A DNA stretch of 64,000 nucleotides from Pseudomonas sp. GR 6-02 (GTDB lineage: Bacteria; Pseudomonadota; Gammaproteobacteria; Pseudomonadales; Pseudomonadaceae), in assembly GCF_001655615.1 (NCBI RefSeq), contig NZ_CP011567.1, forward strand, positions 3,791,001 through 3,855,000, read 5' to 3'. Shown here piece by piece: positions 8,520 through 17,034 of the stretch. The notes beneath the pieces are model-generated. The model was not told where the DNA came from and searched no databases. It saw nothing but the letters and a program-made list of their open reading frames with translations. Positions within the stretch are counted from its first letter, which is position 1; every line of letters begins with the position of its first letter. The position numbers were made by a program, and so were the translations under genes.

Positions 8520-11231
8520 TTATGCGCCATGCGTAGGACTAGCCCACTGCCCGATAAAGTCGCCAACTCTCCGCTCAATGTCACTCTCAACTGTCCGCAG
8601 CCGCAGAATAGGAATGCCACTTCTAGCCAAAATCTCATTTTTCATGGCGTCCCGAGCTGCCTGCACGGGTCGGTCGTGGTACCCGCCATCAACCTCGATC
8701 ACCCCTATCGGTTTTTTGCCCACTTTGAAATAGATCACGAAATCGCAACTGGCGCGCCTCATGAACGCCCGCTGGGGCTCCGTCCAGTCGAGGCTACCCG
8801 GCGATGCAAGCTTATCCAGCTGGATCTGTGTGTGGTACTTCAATGCCTGGCACGCCGGGGCTGACAGCGCTTCACGCAGCAACTGTGCCACGATCTGCTC
8901 GGACTTGTAGCGTGAATCCTCGGGCCGCAGGCGGGCGTCCAAGCGTGCCAGAGACTGGTCGTACTCGCGGTACAGCAAGTCGAATGCCGACACCACCGGC
9001 GCGCGTACGATCTGATCGTCCTGCGCGTAATAGCTGATGTAGCGAATCAGCGCGGCGATGTGGCCATTGTTGTCAGTGAACACCTCGTCGCCAGTCACCA
9101 GGGTGAAGCGATGTTTGGCCCGCGAAACTGCCACGTTGATCATGCGTGGGTCGTCGACGAAATCCAGGCGTGTTCGCGCCTGGTTGTAGCGCTTCTTGTC
9201 CAGCACGGTGGAGAAGACGATCTCGTCGCATTCGCGCCCCTGAAACTTGTGCACGGTGTCCTTGACGAAATCCGTCGGCAAGTGCGTGTCGGAAAGGTTG
9301 ACTTGCGCCCGGAACGGGGCGATGTAACCGCGGCCTTCGCCGTCCATACCGACGGGCGGCCCCTCGTCCCCAAGCACCTTCAGCAGGGAGTCCAATTCCC
9401 GAAGGTTGGTGTTCTTCCTGGCGTGGTTGCCCTTGGCTGTCACCACCAGACGCAGGGGGGCTTCGCCCTTGTCCTCGGTCATCGGCACCAGTGCGTTGTC
9501 GTAGAACTGCTGGTTGCAGAACTGGATGATCCTGGGGTGGCAGCGGTAATGTTCTTTCAGCAGGGTTCTGGGCAGCGTGTCCTGAAACACGGCAATGCAC
9601 GAATCCAGCAGGCTGTAGTGCTCGCAATCGTAGACTTCGGCGGGCGCTTGAAGCCCCAGTGCCACAGGGATATGCGGCAACTGGCGGTTGTCTCCAACGA
9701 CGATCAGGTTCTTTGCGCAGCCCAGTGGCAGGATGCCCGGCACGATGTCCTGCAAAGAGGCTTCGTCGATGATCACGTAGTCGAGGACCGCTCCCGGCGC
9801 GATCGAATTGACGATGGAGTGCGTGCCGCTGCCCAGGATAGGGAAGCGCTGCAAGAAGACATCGAAATGCCTGCGGTAAGTTTTGACATCAAAGCTGTCC
9901 GACGGCGGTACCTGAAGTTGCAGATGCTGCTTGAGATGGTGCATCGATGCTGTTGTCAGTTCTTTCAGCAGGGCCGTGAAATTCGCGCGTGCCAACGATT
10001 CACGGCACGCCCGCAGCTCCGCTTCCTTGTCCCGTAGCGACTTGTCGTAGTAATGCATCTGCAGTGCATGGAAAACGGCCATGCGCGCCTCGCCCTCGGT
10101 AAATGGCTTGGTGCGAAAGATTCTGAATTTGAACAGAAGCTCGATACGGTCTTTGAGATGAATGCGCTGCTCGCCGAGGTACGCCAGGTAGGCCATGAGG
10201 TCCGCAGTCTTGCGCGGTGTCAGGCCGTACTTGTCGAGCGAGACTGTGGCCTGTACATCGCTTTCTGCCTGCCACTGCTGCAGGTAGCGCCGCTCGATGA
10301 CCAGCTCGTCCAGCTCGATTTGCAGTTGTGCCGCCCTGTTGTGGTCTTGCAGGTGCTGCTTCAAGCGGGTCAGCAAGGCCTGGATTTCATCTAGGGATGG
10401 TGCCGGCTCGGGCGCGTTTGATGGCCAAGCAGGCAGATCGGCAAAGAAGGCCTCACGTTTGTCCTGGTTGCCAAGCTTGGCGACCAAGTAGCCCAGGCCG
10501 TATTTCTCCAGCTTTTCGTAGACGTTTTCCACGGCAGCATTGTTGTTGGACAGCACCGCTACCGTCTGCCCACGTAACAGAATATTGGCGAGGATGTTGA
10601 GGATCGTCTGGGTCTTGCCGGTCCCTGGCGGGCCTTCGATCACGCTGATTTGCGCGCTGAACGCCCGCTCGACCGCCTGAAGCTGACTCTCGTTAAGCCC
10701 GAACGGATAGATGAGCCCCTGACCCGGCGCCAGCGTGCCGTTTCGCCCCGTACAATAGGCTTGCAGGGCAGTGCCAGCGATGGCGGGCAGTTTTCCGAGC
10801 TGGCGCACCACATTGTCGGCAATTTCACGATCAGTTTTCGACTCAGCGTGATCCTGTCGGGCATTCGCCACGAGAGTGAAATAGCGGAAGACCGGCGTTT
10901 CCTTCATCGATGTCGGGGCGGTAAAGCCGATACCGTCCATCATGTAGACATAGGGCTTTTCGGCGCCCGGGTAGTGCACGACGGCATATCGCTCGCCGTA
11001 AATCGTAGCTTTGGCAATGGGCGTGACGATCGTGCTGCCGGGCTTGTGCAGCAATACATTGGTCAACTCGCGGGTGGGCGAAACTTGGCAGTTACTGAGC
11101 GCACGGGTGTATTTTTTCTTGGAGGGGAAGTGACAGGTCAGTTCCAGGGCTTCGTATTTGTCGCTCCAGCGAATCGCCCAGTCGCTGATCTTTGCGGTCT
11201 TGTCCTCACCATCCACCTGAATCGAAACCAT
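8520..11231 (-). CDS. SF1 (UPF1-like) helicase with C-terminal DUF2726 nuclease-like domain
   Basis: A ~903-residue protein. An N-terminal domain of unknown fold is followed by a superfamily 1 helicase core: Walker A EGPPGTGKTQT near residue 197, Walker B VIIDEAS near 484, motif III GDNRQLPH near 514, motif V HKFQGRECDEIVFS near 656 and motif VI VAVSRAKHRF near 695. The last ~100 residues match DUF2726, a PD-(D/E)XK-like nuclease domain (CDFVIYF, then GVIEVDGGYH). The frame is open to 11303, but ATG 11231 has an AAGGA just before it and the region beyond abuts a transposase remnant, so I prefer 11231. Helicase-nuclease fusions beside mobile DNA are often anti-phage proteins; that role is inferred. 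Confidence 0.85.
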   Translation of the reverse strand: MVSIQVDGEDKTAKISDWAIRWSDKYEALELTCHFPSKKKYTRALSNCQVSPTRELTNVLLHKPGSTIVTPIAKATIYGERYAVVHYPGAEKPYVYMMDGIGFTAPTSMKETPVFRYFTLVANARQDHAESKTDREIADNVVRQLGKLPAIAGTALQAYCTGRNGTLAPGQGLIYPFGLNESQLQAVERAFSAQISVIEGPPGTGKTQTILNILANILLRGQTVAVLSNNNAAVENVYEKLEKYGLGYLVAKLGNQDKREAFFADLPAWPSNAPEPAPSLDEIQALLTRLKQHLQDHNRAAQLQIELDELVIERRYLQQWQAESDVQATVSLDKYGLTPRKTADLMAYLAYLGEQRIHLKDRIELLFKFRIFRTKPFTEGEARMAVFHALQMHYYDKSLRDKEAELRACRESLARANFTALLKELTTASMHHLKQHLQLQVPPSDSFDVKTYRRHFDVFLQRFPILGSGTHSIVNSIAPGAVLDYVIIDEASLQDIVPGILPLGCAKNLIVVGDNRQLPHIPVALGLQAPAEVYDCEHYSLLDSCIAVFQDTLPRTLLKEHYRCHPRIIQFCNQQFYDNALVPMTEDKGEAPLRLVVTAKGNHARKNTNLRELDSLLKVLGDEGPPVGMDGEGRGYIAPFRAQVNLSDTHLPTDFVKDTVHKFQGRECDEIVFSTVLDKKRYNQARTRLDFVDDPRMINVAVSRAKHRFTLVTGDEVFTDNNGHIAALIRYISYYAQDDQIVRAPVVSAFDLLYREYDQSLARLDARLRPEDSRYKSEQIVAQLLREALSAPACQALKYHTQIQLDKLASPGSLDWTEPQRAFMRRASCDFVIYFKVGKKPIGVIEVDGGYHDRPVQAARDAMKNEILARSGIPILRLRTVESDIERRVGDFIGQWASPTHGA

Positions 11232-11299
11232 ATTCCTTATCCCTATGCGCATGACATCCGGCTTCGCCTCGCGCCGAATGTTACTTTCTCCAAGATGAG

Positions 11300-12036
11300 T
11301 CATATTGCCATCATTGCGTGCAGGATCGATAGCCGGTTCTGCACTGCGACGGCCAGCGTGAATTCGTCGGCCGCACCACTCATGCCCCGTAGTCGCAGGC
11401 GATCCAGTTTCAGGATGCGCTTGAAGCGGGCAAACAGCATTTCGACCTTCTTGCGCTCATGGTGAGAGCGCACGTACTCCGGCGTTGCTGCAATGCGCCG
11501 AGCCACATCACGAGCGGCTTCATGGACGCTGCGAGCAATCTTGCGAATCGAGGTGTTCGGACAGCACTTGGCTTTCAGCAGGCATGTCGCGCAGTCGGTC
11601 TGCCTGGATCGGAAGATGATGGTGTTGGCTTTGGTGACGTGCGAACGCTCGTCTTGAAGACTCGCCATTCGCTGCGTAATACGTTGCCGGCCGGGCAGCG
11701 GTATTCCTCGGCCTCTTCATTCCAGTGGAAATCGTTACTCGAAAAGCTGTCGTTCTTGCGCTCAGTTTTGTCCCACACCGGCATATGCGGCTCGATGTCT
11801 TTTTTCTCCACCATCCAGGCCAGCATCGGCGCAGTACCGTAAGCGGTGTCGCCAATGAGGCGCTCTGGCTTGATGTCGAACTGCACTTCGACCCGATCGA
11901 TCATCGTCTTGGTGCTCTCGACTTCTGGGGTTCGATGAGCCGGTGTGGGTTCCACATCCATGATCACGCAGTGCTCGCCATCCATCGACTGGCACGCTTG
12001 CTCAAGCTGTGTGCAATCAGCTCTTGCTGCGGTCAA
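11300..12036 (-). pseudogene. IS1182-type transposase remnant, frameshifted and 5'-truncated
   Basis: Two overlapping frames together read as the middle and C-terminal part of an IS1182-family DDE transposase. 12036-11575 gives the part with GDTAYGTAPMLAWMVEKK, and a shift near 11650 continues in the frame ending 11300 (FRSRQTDCATCLLKAKCC, then SHHERKKVEMLFARFKRIL). The first half of the protein is missing and the last residues diverge from the second remnant at 21419-21646. Its 5' edge overlaps the end of the LysR gene at 12033, which marks a junction. Not functional. Confidence 0.85.
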
Positions 12037-12929
12037 CCCAAGCTTTGGATGACCTCATCCACGAAGTGTCGGAGCTTTGCTGAAGGGCGACGGTCGGCGG
12101 GGTAGATCAGGTTGACAGGGTAGATGGGGCCTTCGAAGTTCTCAAAAAGTACGACCAACTCACCTCGTCGCACGTAGGGCGTCAGCACGTCCTCGACGCA
12201 GAGCGTAATACCGAAACCCGACAATGCGGCGTTCACCTTGGCCATGGTGTTGTTTACTTTCAGTCGACTCGCAATGGGGATCGTGAACGTCTGCATATCT
12301 TTAGTGAATCGCCAGAGCTTGTCTGTCATTCGATCGGAAAACAGGTAGCCCAGACAGTCATGGTCCACGAGCTGCTCAGGATGGAGCGGGACCCCTTTGC
12401 GCGAGAGATAAGCGGGGGATGCGCAGGCTAACATCCTGAAAGGTTTCAAACCGCGTTGAACCAGAGCTGCACTGTCGGCCAGCTGAGGTTTTCCCAGCCG
12501 GAAAACGACTTCGTAGCCTTCTTCCACGACATTCACGAACCTGTCCGTCAACTCCAACTCGATTTCCGTTTCGGGGTAACGCGTCAGGTATTGGGTGAGG
12601 AACGGGATCAGTCGATGAGAGCCATAATTATACGGCGCACTGATCCTTATTTTTCCTCGCGGTGTTGAGTTCGCTGCCAAGGCCAGAGCATCGGCGTCAT
12701 CAACGTCGCTCAGAATGGCTTTGCAGCGTGAGTAATATTCCCTGCCCACGGCAGTCAAGCTTTGACGGCGAGTGGTTCGCGTGATCAATTTGAGGCCTAG
12801 CTCAGATTCCAGATTGCCGACCTGTTTGGCAATCAATTGCGGGGTCACGCCTAACAAGGCAGCGGCTGCCGAGAACGAGTCTGATTCGGCTGCCGCCACG
12901 AACGCTGCCATGCTTTTCAGCTTGTCCAT
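12033..12929 (-). CDS. LysR family transcriptional regulator
   Basis: A 298-residue regulator with an N-terminal winged helix-turn-helix (FVAAAESDSFSAAAALLGVT, residues 10-29) and a C-terminal effector domain. The start is ATG 12929. The last codons (FVDEVIQSLG) look natural, though the stop lies right at the edge of the transposase remnant, so loss of a few residues cannot be excluded. Neighbouring genes do not reveal its target; 127 bases separate it from the divergent DUF6196-like gene. Confidence 0.88.
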   Translation of the reverse strand: MDKLKSMAAFVAAAESDSFSAAAALLGVTPQLIAKQVGNLESELGLKLITRTTRRQSLTAVGREYYSRCKAILSDVDDADALALAANSTPRGKIRISAPYNYGSHRLIPFLTQYLTRYPETEIELELTDRFVNVVEEGYEVVFRLGKPQLADSAALVQRGLKPFRMLACASPAYLSRKGVPLHPEQLVDHDCLGYLFSDRMTDKLWRFTKDMQTFTIPIASRLKVNNTMAKVNAALSGFGITLCVEDVLTPYVRRGELVVLFENFEGPIYPVNLIYPADRRPSAKLRHFVDEVIQSLG

Positions 12930-13055
12930 ATCTACAACCTTTAGTTGTCAATGTTATTAAATCTTGAGCATTTATCTTCAAGATCTTGCTGTTCATCATG
13001 CCTCTGGTCAATCAAAGTAATAGCGCCTTGCGCTTCGTAGAGCGGAGATTATGAA

Positions 13056-13517
13056 TTGGTGAACATATCGCATGAAACGGCAGCGGATACCGAGCGCCGA
13101 CTGCTGCACGTGACCTCTCAGGCGCGCGTCCGGTTCTTTCCTGGCACATATACGTTTTTGGAGTTTCCCTTGTCATCGTTTCCTGGTGCGGCATATCCCG
13201 ACGCACTGGCGCTCGTTCGAGACGACAAGGTATGGAGTCAACTGGTCCCTTGCGACGACATCGAGCGAGAACTGTTCGGCGTCTTCCGTTTCCATTTCCC
13301 TGAAAACGTAGACAACAGCGGATTCGTGGGCTGGTTGGCGATGCGTCTGAAGCGGCATTTTGGAACTGGCGTTTTCGTCACTTGCGGCCAAAACAGAGAT
13401 GAGGGCGGGATATTTGATTATTGGGGCGTCCCGGCCAGCCTTGCTTCGGGTGTCTTCGCAGAGATCCAGGCTTTGGTTGATGGCCGAGCGGCCGGGGAAA
13501 TGGGAGTTTCCCGGTAG
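13056..13517 (+). CDS. hypothetical protein, probably DUF6196 family
   Basis: A 153-residue soluble protein. The pattern DALALVRDDKVWSQLVPC (residues ~49-66) and FVTCGQNRDEGGIFDYWG (~107-124) recalls a family of unknown function that I believe is DUF6196. The start is uncertain: TTG 13056 has GGAG eight bases upstream, and GTG 13059 is the next codon. It is divergent from the LysR gene and immediately followed by the probable integron attC remnant, which lies on the other strand. Confidence 0.65.
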   Translation: MVNISHETAADTERRLLHVTSQARVRFFPGTYTFLEFPLSSFPGAAYPDALALVRDDKVWSQLVPCDDIERELFGVFRFHFPENVDNSGFVGWLAMRLKRHFGTGVFVTCGQNRDEGGIFDYWGVPASLASGVFAEIQALVDGRAAGEMGVSR

Positions 13518-13631
13518 CGGATATGGTCGCGCGTGCCCAAGTGTTCGCTTTTGGCCGATTGAATAGCAGCCGTTCCCGGAAGACCTAAACCGGCCAAAAA
13601 GTGGATGATTTGAGTCGAGAAAATAAATCAA

Positions 13632-13690
13632 GGAACCGCGGTACGCGGTCCCAGAGAGCGAAGCGAACGGCTTGAACCGCTTGTTATACG
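13632..13690 (-). other. integron attC-like site, left half
   Basis: Read on the minus strand just after the tautomerase gene: GTATAAC (R'' core, 13689-13683), then AAGCG and TTCAAGCCG (L''-like), then a hairpin with arms GGAACCGCG and CGCGGTCCC at 13632-13652. This order is that of an attC recombination site. No matching L'/R' half is found beyond 13632, so the site looks truncated. Confidence 0.55.
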
Positions 13691-13703
13691 TTAACCCTGT
13701 AAC

Positions 13704-14066
13704 TCAAGGTGCCTCATCGCCTGTGATCCCTCGGAATCCCCAGCAATGACTTGGTTGCTCAAATATTGTGATTTCAACGTCAACCGGATTTATAGCCAAG
13801 TTTCGCTCAAAGTCTGTAAATATTTGCTTTATGAGCTTCTTTTTTGTTTCTTCCGTTCGCCCAGAAATCATGCTTATTTCGATTACTGTGTATTTTTCAG
13901 ATCTGCCGCCGGGGTAATAGAAATTAGTTTTATCTAGCGGGACGAAACGGTGAGCACGCTTGTCTTCGGGTAACCCAAGAACGGTAGTCATGCAATTATG
14001 TAGCACATCGGACATCTGTGCTTTTTTGGCATTTAAATTGTAGTCAATTCCATAGACGGTGATCAT
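13704..14066 (-). CDS. tautomerase family protein (4-oxalocrotonate tautomerase-like), likely integron cassette gene
   Basis: A 120-residue protein. Its second half (YTVIEISMISGRTEETKKKLI, then DVEITIFEQPSHCWGFRG) matches the tautomerase superfamily; the usual catalytic Pro-2 is replaced by Ile at the N-terminus, as in a divergent subgroup. The start ATG 14066 has AAGGAA six bases upstream and is preferred to the longer frame from 14105. The gene is framed by GTTATAC 17 bases upstream of the start and by an attC-like half site right after the stop, the exact layout of an integron gene cassette. Enzymatic activity is uncertain because of the missing proline. Confidence 0.75.
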   Translation of the reverse strand: MITVYGIDYNLNAKKAQMSDVLHNCMTTVLGLPEDKRAHRFVPLDKTNFYYPGGRSEKYTVIEISMISGRTEETKKKLIKQIFTDFERNLAINPVDVEITIFEQPSHCWGFRGITGDEAP

Positions 14067-14083
14067 TGCGATTCCTTGCAAGC

Positions 14084-14090
14084 GTATAAC
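14084..14090 (-). other. integron cassette boundary core (GTTATAC)
   Basis: On the minus strand GTTATAC lies 17 bases before the tautomerase start codon and is the exact complement of the GTATAAC core after the gene. Cassettes begin at G|TTRRRY in this position with a very short 5' leader, as here. Confidence 0.45.
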
Positions 14091-14277
14091 TACTATAGGT
14101 GACATGCCATGTCGCGATGGCGTGCCGTATAAAGTTCCTTGTCGTCCTGTAAGTCCTTGTCTAGCTTTGCCATCACCGAGTCCATCCCATTGCTTTTGGC
14201 CGATTTCTGCCGTTCGTTAAGGGCAGAAATCGACCAGTAGCGGTCGCATTCGACAGGCGAACTTCTGAGCGCCTCGC

Positions 14278-14856
14278 TCAGATATGCAGCCAAGCCAGCG
14301 AACCCAACATGACGCCAACACCCGCGGCCCCAAACGAGAGCCGCTTGAGCCATTCCTTACGCGTCAGCAAGGTAATGGCCGCCAGTGAAATTGCTATTTG
14401 AATCGCTGTCATTGCCTGGGCCCAGCGGTGATGCTGATGCAACGCCTGCTCTGACTTCTCGTCCCACTCCCTTGCCCGTTGTTCGAATGCTTCAGCCTTC
14501 TTGCGCGCCTCCTCCTTCTGTTCCCCGTACCGCCGCGCCTCAGCAACATAATGGGCGGAATCCAGCCCAGGGAGATGGCTTGCCAGATCCGACAGGTTCT
14601 GCCGGCTGGACTTGGCCTGGTAATAATTCCACTCGTTGGCGGCTTCGGTTTTCTGGATAGCGGCGTTGTTTTTGTCCATGGCCGCCTCATTCTCCGTTGA
14701 GCCGGCCTGATAGCTCATCAGGGCGCCGACGGTCGCCATGATGGCTGTCATCACCGCAATCTTGCTGGCAAAGCTGTCGCCTTGTGCATGCGCATGATGG
14801 GTGGTGTGCTCAATGTGTTGCTCGTGTGGGCTGGGGACTTCGAACTCTTCAGGCAT
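14278..14856 (-). CDS. DUF4337 membrane protein
   Basis: A 192-residue inner-membrane protein: a His-rich N-terminus (residues 11-25), one membrane segment at ~32-50 (IAVMTAIMATVGALMSYQA), a long charged helical middle (~80-140, EQKEEARKKAEAFEQRARE) and two hydrophobic C-terminal segments. This order is that of DUF4337, whose function is unknown. It stands alone; the tautomerase cassette lies downstream. Start ATG 14856. Confidence 0.85.
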   Translation of the reverse strand: MPEEFEVPSPHEQHIEHTTHHAHAQGDSFASKIAVMTAIMATVGALMSYQAGSTENEAAMDKNNAAIQKTEAANEWNYYQAKSSRQNLSDLASHLPGLDSAHYVAEARRYGEQKEEARKKAEAFEQRAREWDEKSEQALHQHHRWAQAMTAIQIAISLAAITLLTRKEWLKRLSFGAAGVGVMLGSLAWLHI

Positions 14857-15086
14857 GGGTGTCGATCTTGGAGGTGTTAGTGGAGATGGACAGCATTATG
14901 AATTGTCCCTGATTCTTTGGACACAATTGACTGGCAGCCAGTGGTCCAAAGTGTGTAAAAAGCCACTGATCTCGATAACGCTGTGCAAGACTCTTATTTC
15001 GATGGACGTTGAGGTCACAAACGACCTTAGCTCTTAGTACATCTCACCCGTGACGATCACCGTCCACAGGACTCGCGAGGAAGCAC

Positions 15087-15701
15087 ATGATCGATGGTTC
15101 CGCCGTTTTGACAGTCTTTTTGGTCTACTTGGCCGGCGTCGTTATCCCCGGGCCAAATTTCGTTGCGGTGGTCCATAAAGCGGTGGCTGCTACGCGGTCA
15201 GAAGCTCTGGCTTTGGTCGCGGGCATCGTACTGGTCAACTTGTTCTGGTCCACCTGTGCAATTGCAGGTCTCGGGGTTGTATTTGCTGCGCTCCCTTGGG
15301 CTGCGCTTGTTGTAAAGGTTCTGGGCGCCGCCTACCTGATGTGGTTCGGATTCCGACTGCTGATCAACGCAGGGAAGAATGCGCTTGGCCCGCTAAATGA
15401 TGCCATCGCCGGCAGTTGCCGGCAGTCCTTCATTCAGGGTGTGGTTACCAATATTGGCAACCCCAAGTCCATGGCTTTCTATGCCGCTGTCTTTTCAGCC
15501 GCAGCCCCCGCCCACGTTTCGCCAGGCACGTTTTTGTCGATGCTGGCAGTTGTCGTGGTGGTTTCAATGACCTGGTATGGAATGGTCGCAATCGCTCTTT
15601 CGCAACCCAAGATCGCTGCCGGGTATCAAGGGAGGAAAAAAGCAATTGATCGACTGTGCGGTGGGTTGATTTTGTCTTTGGGGATTCGCCAACTGGTTTA
15701 G
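15087..15701 (+). CDS. LysE/RhtB family exporter
   Basis: A 204-residue membrane protein with the LysE signature (GVVIPGPNFVAVVH, residues 17-30) and about six hydrophobic segments. Homologues export amino acids such as threonine or homoserine. ATG 15087 follows an AGGAAG ribosome binding site. There is no linked regulator, unlike the LysE gene at 3.7 kb, and it is convergent with the NTF2-like gene. Substrate not predictable. Confidence 0.9.
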   Translation: MIDGSAVLTVFLVYLAGVVIPGPNFVAVVHKAVAATRSEALALVAGIVLVNLFWSTCAIAGLGVVFAALPWAALVVKVLGAAYLMWFGFRLLINAGKNALGPLNDAIAGSCRQSFIQGVVTNIGNPKSMAFYAAVFSAAAPAHVSPGTFLSMLAVVVVVSMTWYGMVAIALSQPKIAAGYQGRKKAIDRLCGGLILSLGIRQLV

Positions 15702-15792
15702 CAATCCTCTCCTTTATCCGAGAAGAAGGAGACACACTTCGCGATGTCTTCCCCGCTCCCCTCCCCGGCTGCGTACAGTTCTTCTCGATGGG

Positions 15793-16209
15793 TCAGGGCC
15801 TGGAGCCCACGTCCATTTCGCAGGCCCGCGACAGTGCTTGCGTATCGATATACTCCCGGATGTTCGTCAGCTTTCCATTTCGCACGGTAATGGCGAAGAC
15901 CCAATCGTCCTCCCACGTTTTATTCGTGGCTTTGATTCTCCCCTTGGCGAAGCCGACGACCAGAACCCGGTCACCCTGCGCCACGTATTCATGGAACTCC
16001 ATGACAGAGGTTTCCATCTTTTCGGAAGCCTTCTGAAGCAGATCTTCCAATTCCGCGTGCCCGCGATGCGTGCCAGCCAGCGGCCAGTCCTCGCCCGGAA
16101 TGATCCATTCAATATCTTCGGAAGTCAGCGCCATTAGACCTCGCCTATCGCTGCGGCCCATTGCAGTAAAGAAGTCCTTAACAACCTGAACATTCTTTTG
16201 TGTGTTCAT
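15793..16209 (-). CDS. NTF2-like (SnoaL-type) protein
   Basis: A 138-residue cone-shaped NTF2-like domain (WIIPGEDWPLAGTHRG near 35-50, then IREYIDTQALSRA near the end), a family of small enzymes and ligand-binding proteins that act on ketone or steroid-like compounds. ATG 16209 with GGAGAG upstream is the start. It is the last gene of a leftward series that includes two NAD(P)-binding reductases and an NmrA-like protein, all opposite the HxlR regulator at 18845. A second, broken copy lies at 19358-19545. Confidence 0.85.
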   Translation of the reverse strand: MNTQKNVQVVKDFFTAMGRSDRRGLMALTSEDIEWIIPGEDWPLAGTHRGHAELEDLLQKASEKMETSVMEFHEYVAQGDRVLVVGFAKGRIKATNKTWEDDWVFAITVRNGKLTNIREYIDTQALSRACEMDVGSRP

Positions 16210-16299
16210 CAAAATCTCTCCGCTTCTCTCGCATCTGCTCGCGTCCGTTCTAATCAGATACCTTGTGGACCTGCCGGTGAGGGGCGTGGTGTCGGAGAC

Positions 16300-16920
16300 T
16301 CAGCCGATATCGACTTTCAAGGCGATGTCCCAAGTGCCGGCGCCGTTTTTCGCCAGGCCGATCATCATCAGGCCGAGCGCCTCGAGCGTCTGGGCCATGT
16401 GCAGGCCACCAACATCCAACGGACGCAGCCCGAGACTTTCGATGAACGTCGAGACGCGTGCCTTGGCCTGCGGGTCGTCGGCGGCGATGAACGCATCGAG
16501 GGGGCCTCCCTTGGCAAGGACGTGGCCGAAAAGGGTGTTGAATGCCTTCACGACATGCGCGCTGGCGGGGGCGATCCTGGCGATCTCCTGCGCACCAGAA
16601 CTGCCGGCGGGAGAGACGAGACCCGTGAGGTCCGGCGAGGCCGTGTTGGTGATGTCGATGATCACCTTGCCGTCGAGTGCGTCTCCGTAATCGGTCACCA
16701 CCGAGGCCGCACCGGTGTAAGGCACGGCGAGGATGACGATGTCGCCAGCGGGCGCGGCCCCATAGGTTCCTGTGGTCGCTCCTGCTGCGAGCTTGTCGAC
16801 CAGCACCTGCGCCTTGGTGGGGTCGCGGCTGACCACCTCGACGGTGTGTCCAGCTTTGGCGGCACGAACGGCAATGGCCGCAGCCATGCCTCCTGAACCG
16901 ATGATGCTGATAGTGCTCAT
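16300..16920 (-). CDS. NAD(P)-binding reductase of the F420-dependent oxidoreductase-like family
   Basis: A 206-residue Rossmann protein: SIIGSGGMAAAIA (residues 4-16) binds the dinucleotide, and EIARIAPASAHVVKAFNTLF is the family motif of 'NADP oxidoreductase coenzyme F420-dependent' proteins. Pseudomonads do not make F420 as far as is known, so the substrate is probably something else and the cofactor NADPH. ATG 16920 has GGAG upstream. It is a close paralogue of the protein at 18048-18683 in the same unit. Confidence 0.87.
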   Translation of the reverse strand: MSTISIIGSGGMAAAIAVRAAKAGHTVEVVSRDPTKAQVLVDKLAAGATTGTYGAAPAGDIVILAVPYTGAASVVTDYGDALDGKVIIDITNTASPDLTGLVSPAGSSGAQEIARIAPASAHVVKAFNTLFGHVLAKGGPLDAFIAADDPQAKARVSTFIESLGLRPLDVGGLHMAQTLEALGLMMIGLAKNGAGTWDIALKVDIG

Positions 16921-17034
16921 GTGTAATCTCCAAATGAGTTGGGGTATTGCCCGCAATCTCTGAACGGGCTTCCCCCGGTTGGTATCCCGTGTTGTGCCGG
17001 GCTCGTTGCGACCCGGCGAACAGCCTCAGCTCAC

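Noticed and set aside
8315..8638. 107-residue minus-strand frame after the helicase
   Set aside because: Overlaps the end of the helicase in another frame and carries no motif.
9060..10037. 325-residue plus-strand frame opposite the helicase
   Set aside because: Antisense shadow of the helicase core; no family motifs.
14931..14960. MITE-like end (GTGTGTAAAAAGCC)
   Set aside because: Only one weak end with no partner; too short to count as a copy.
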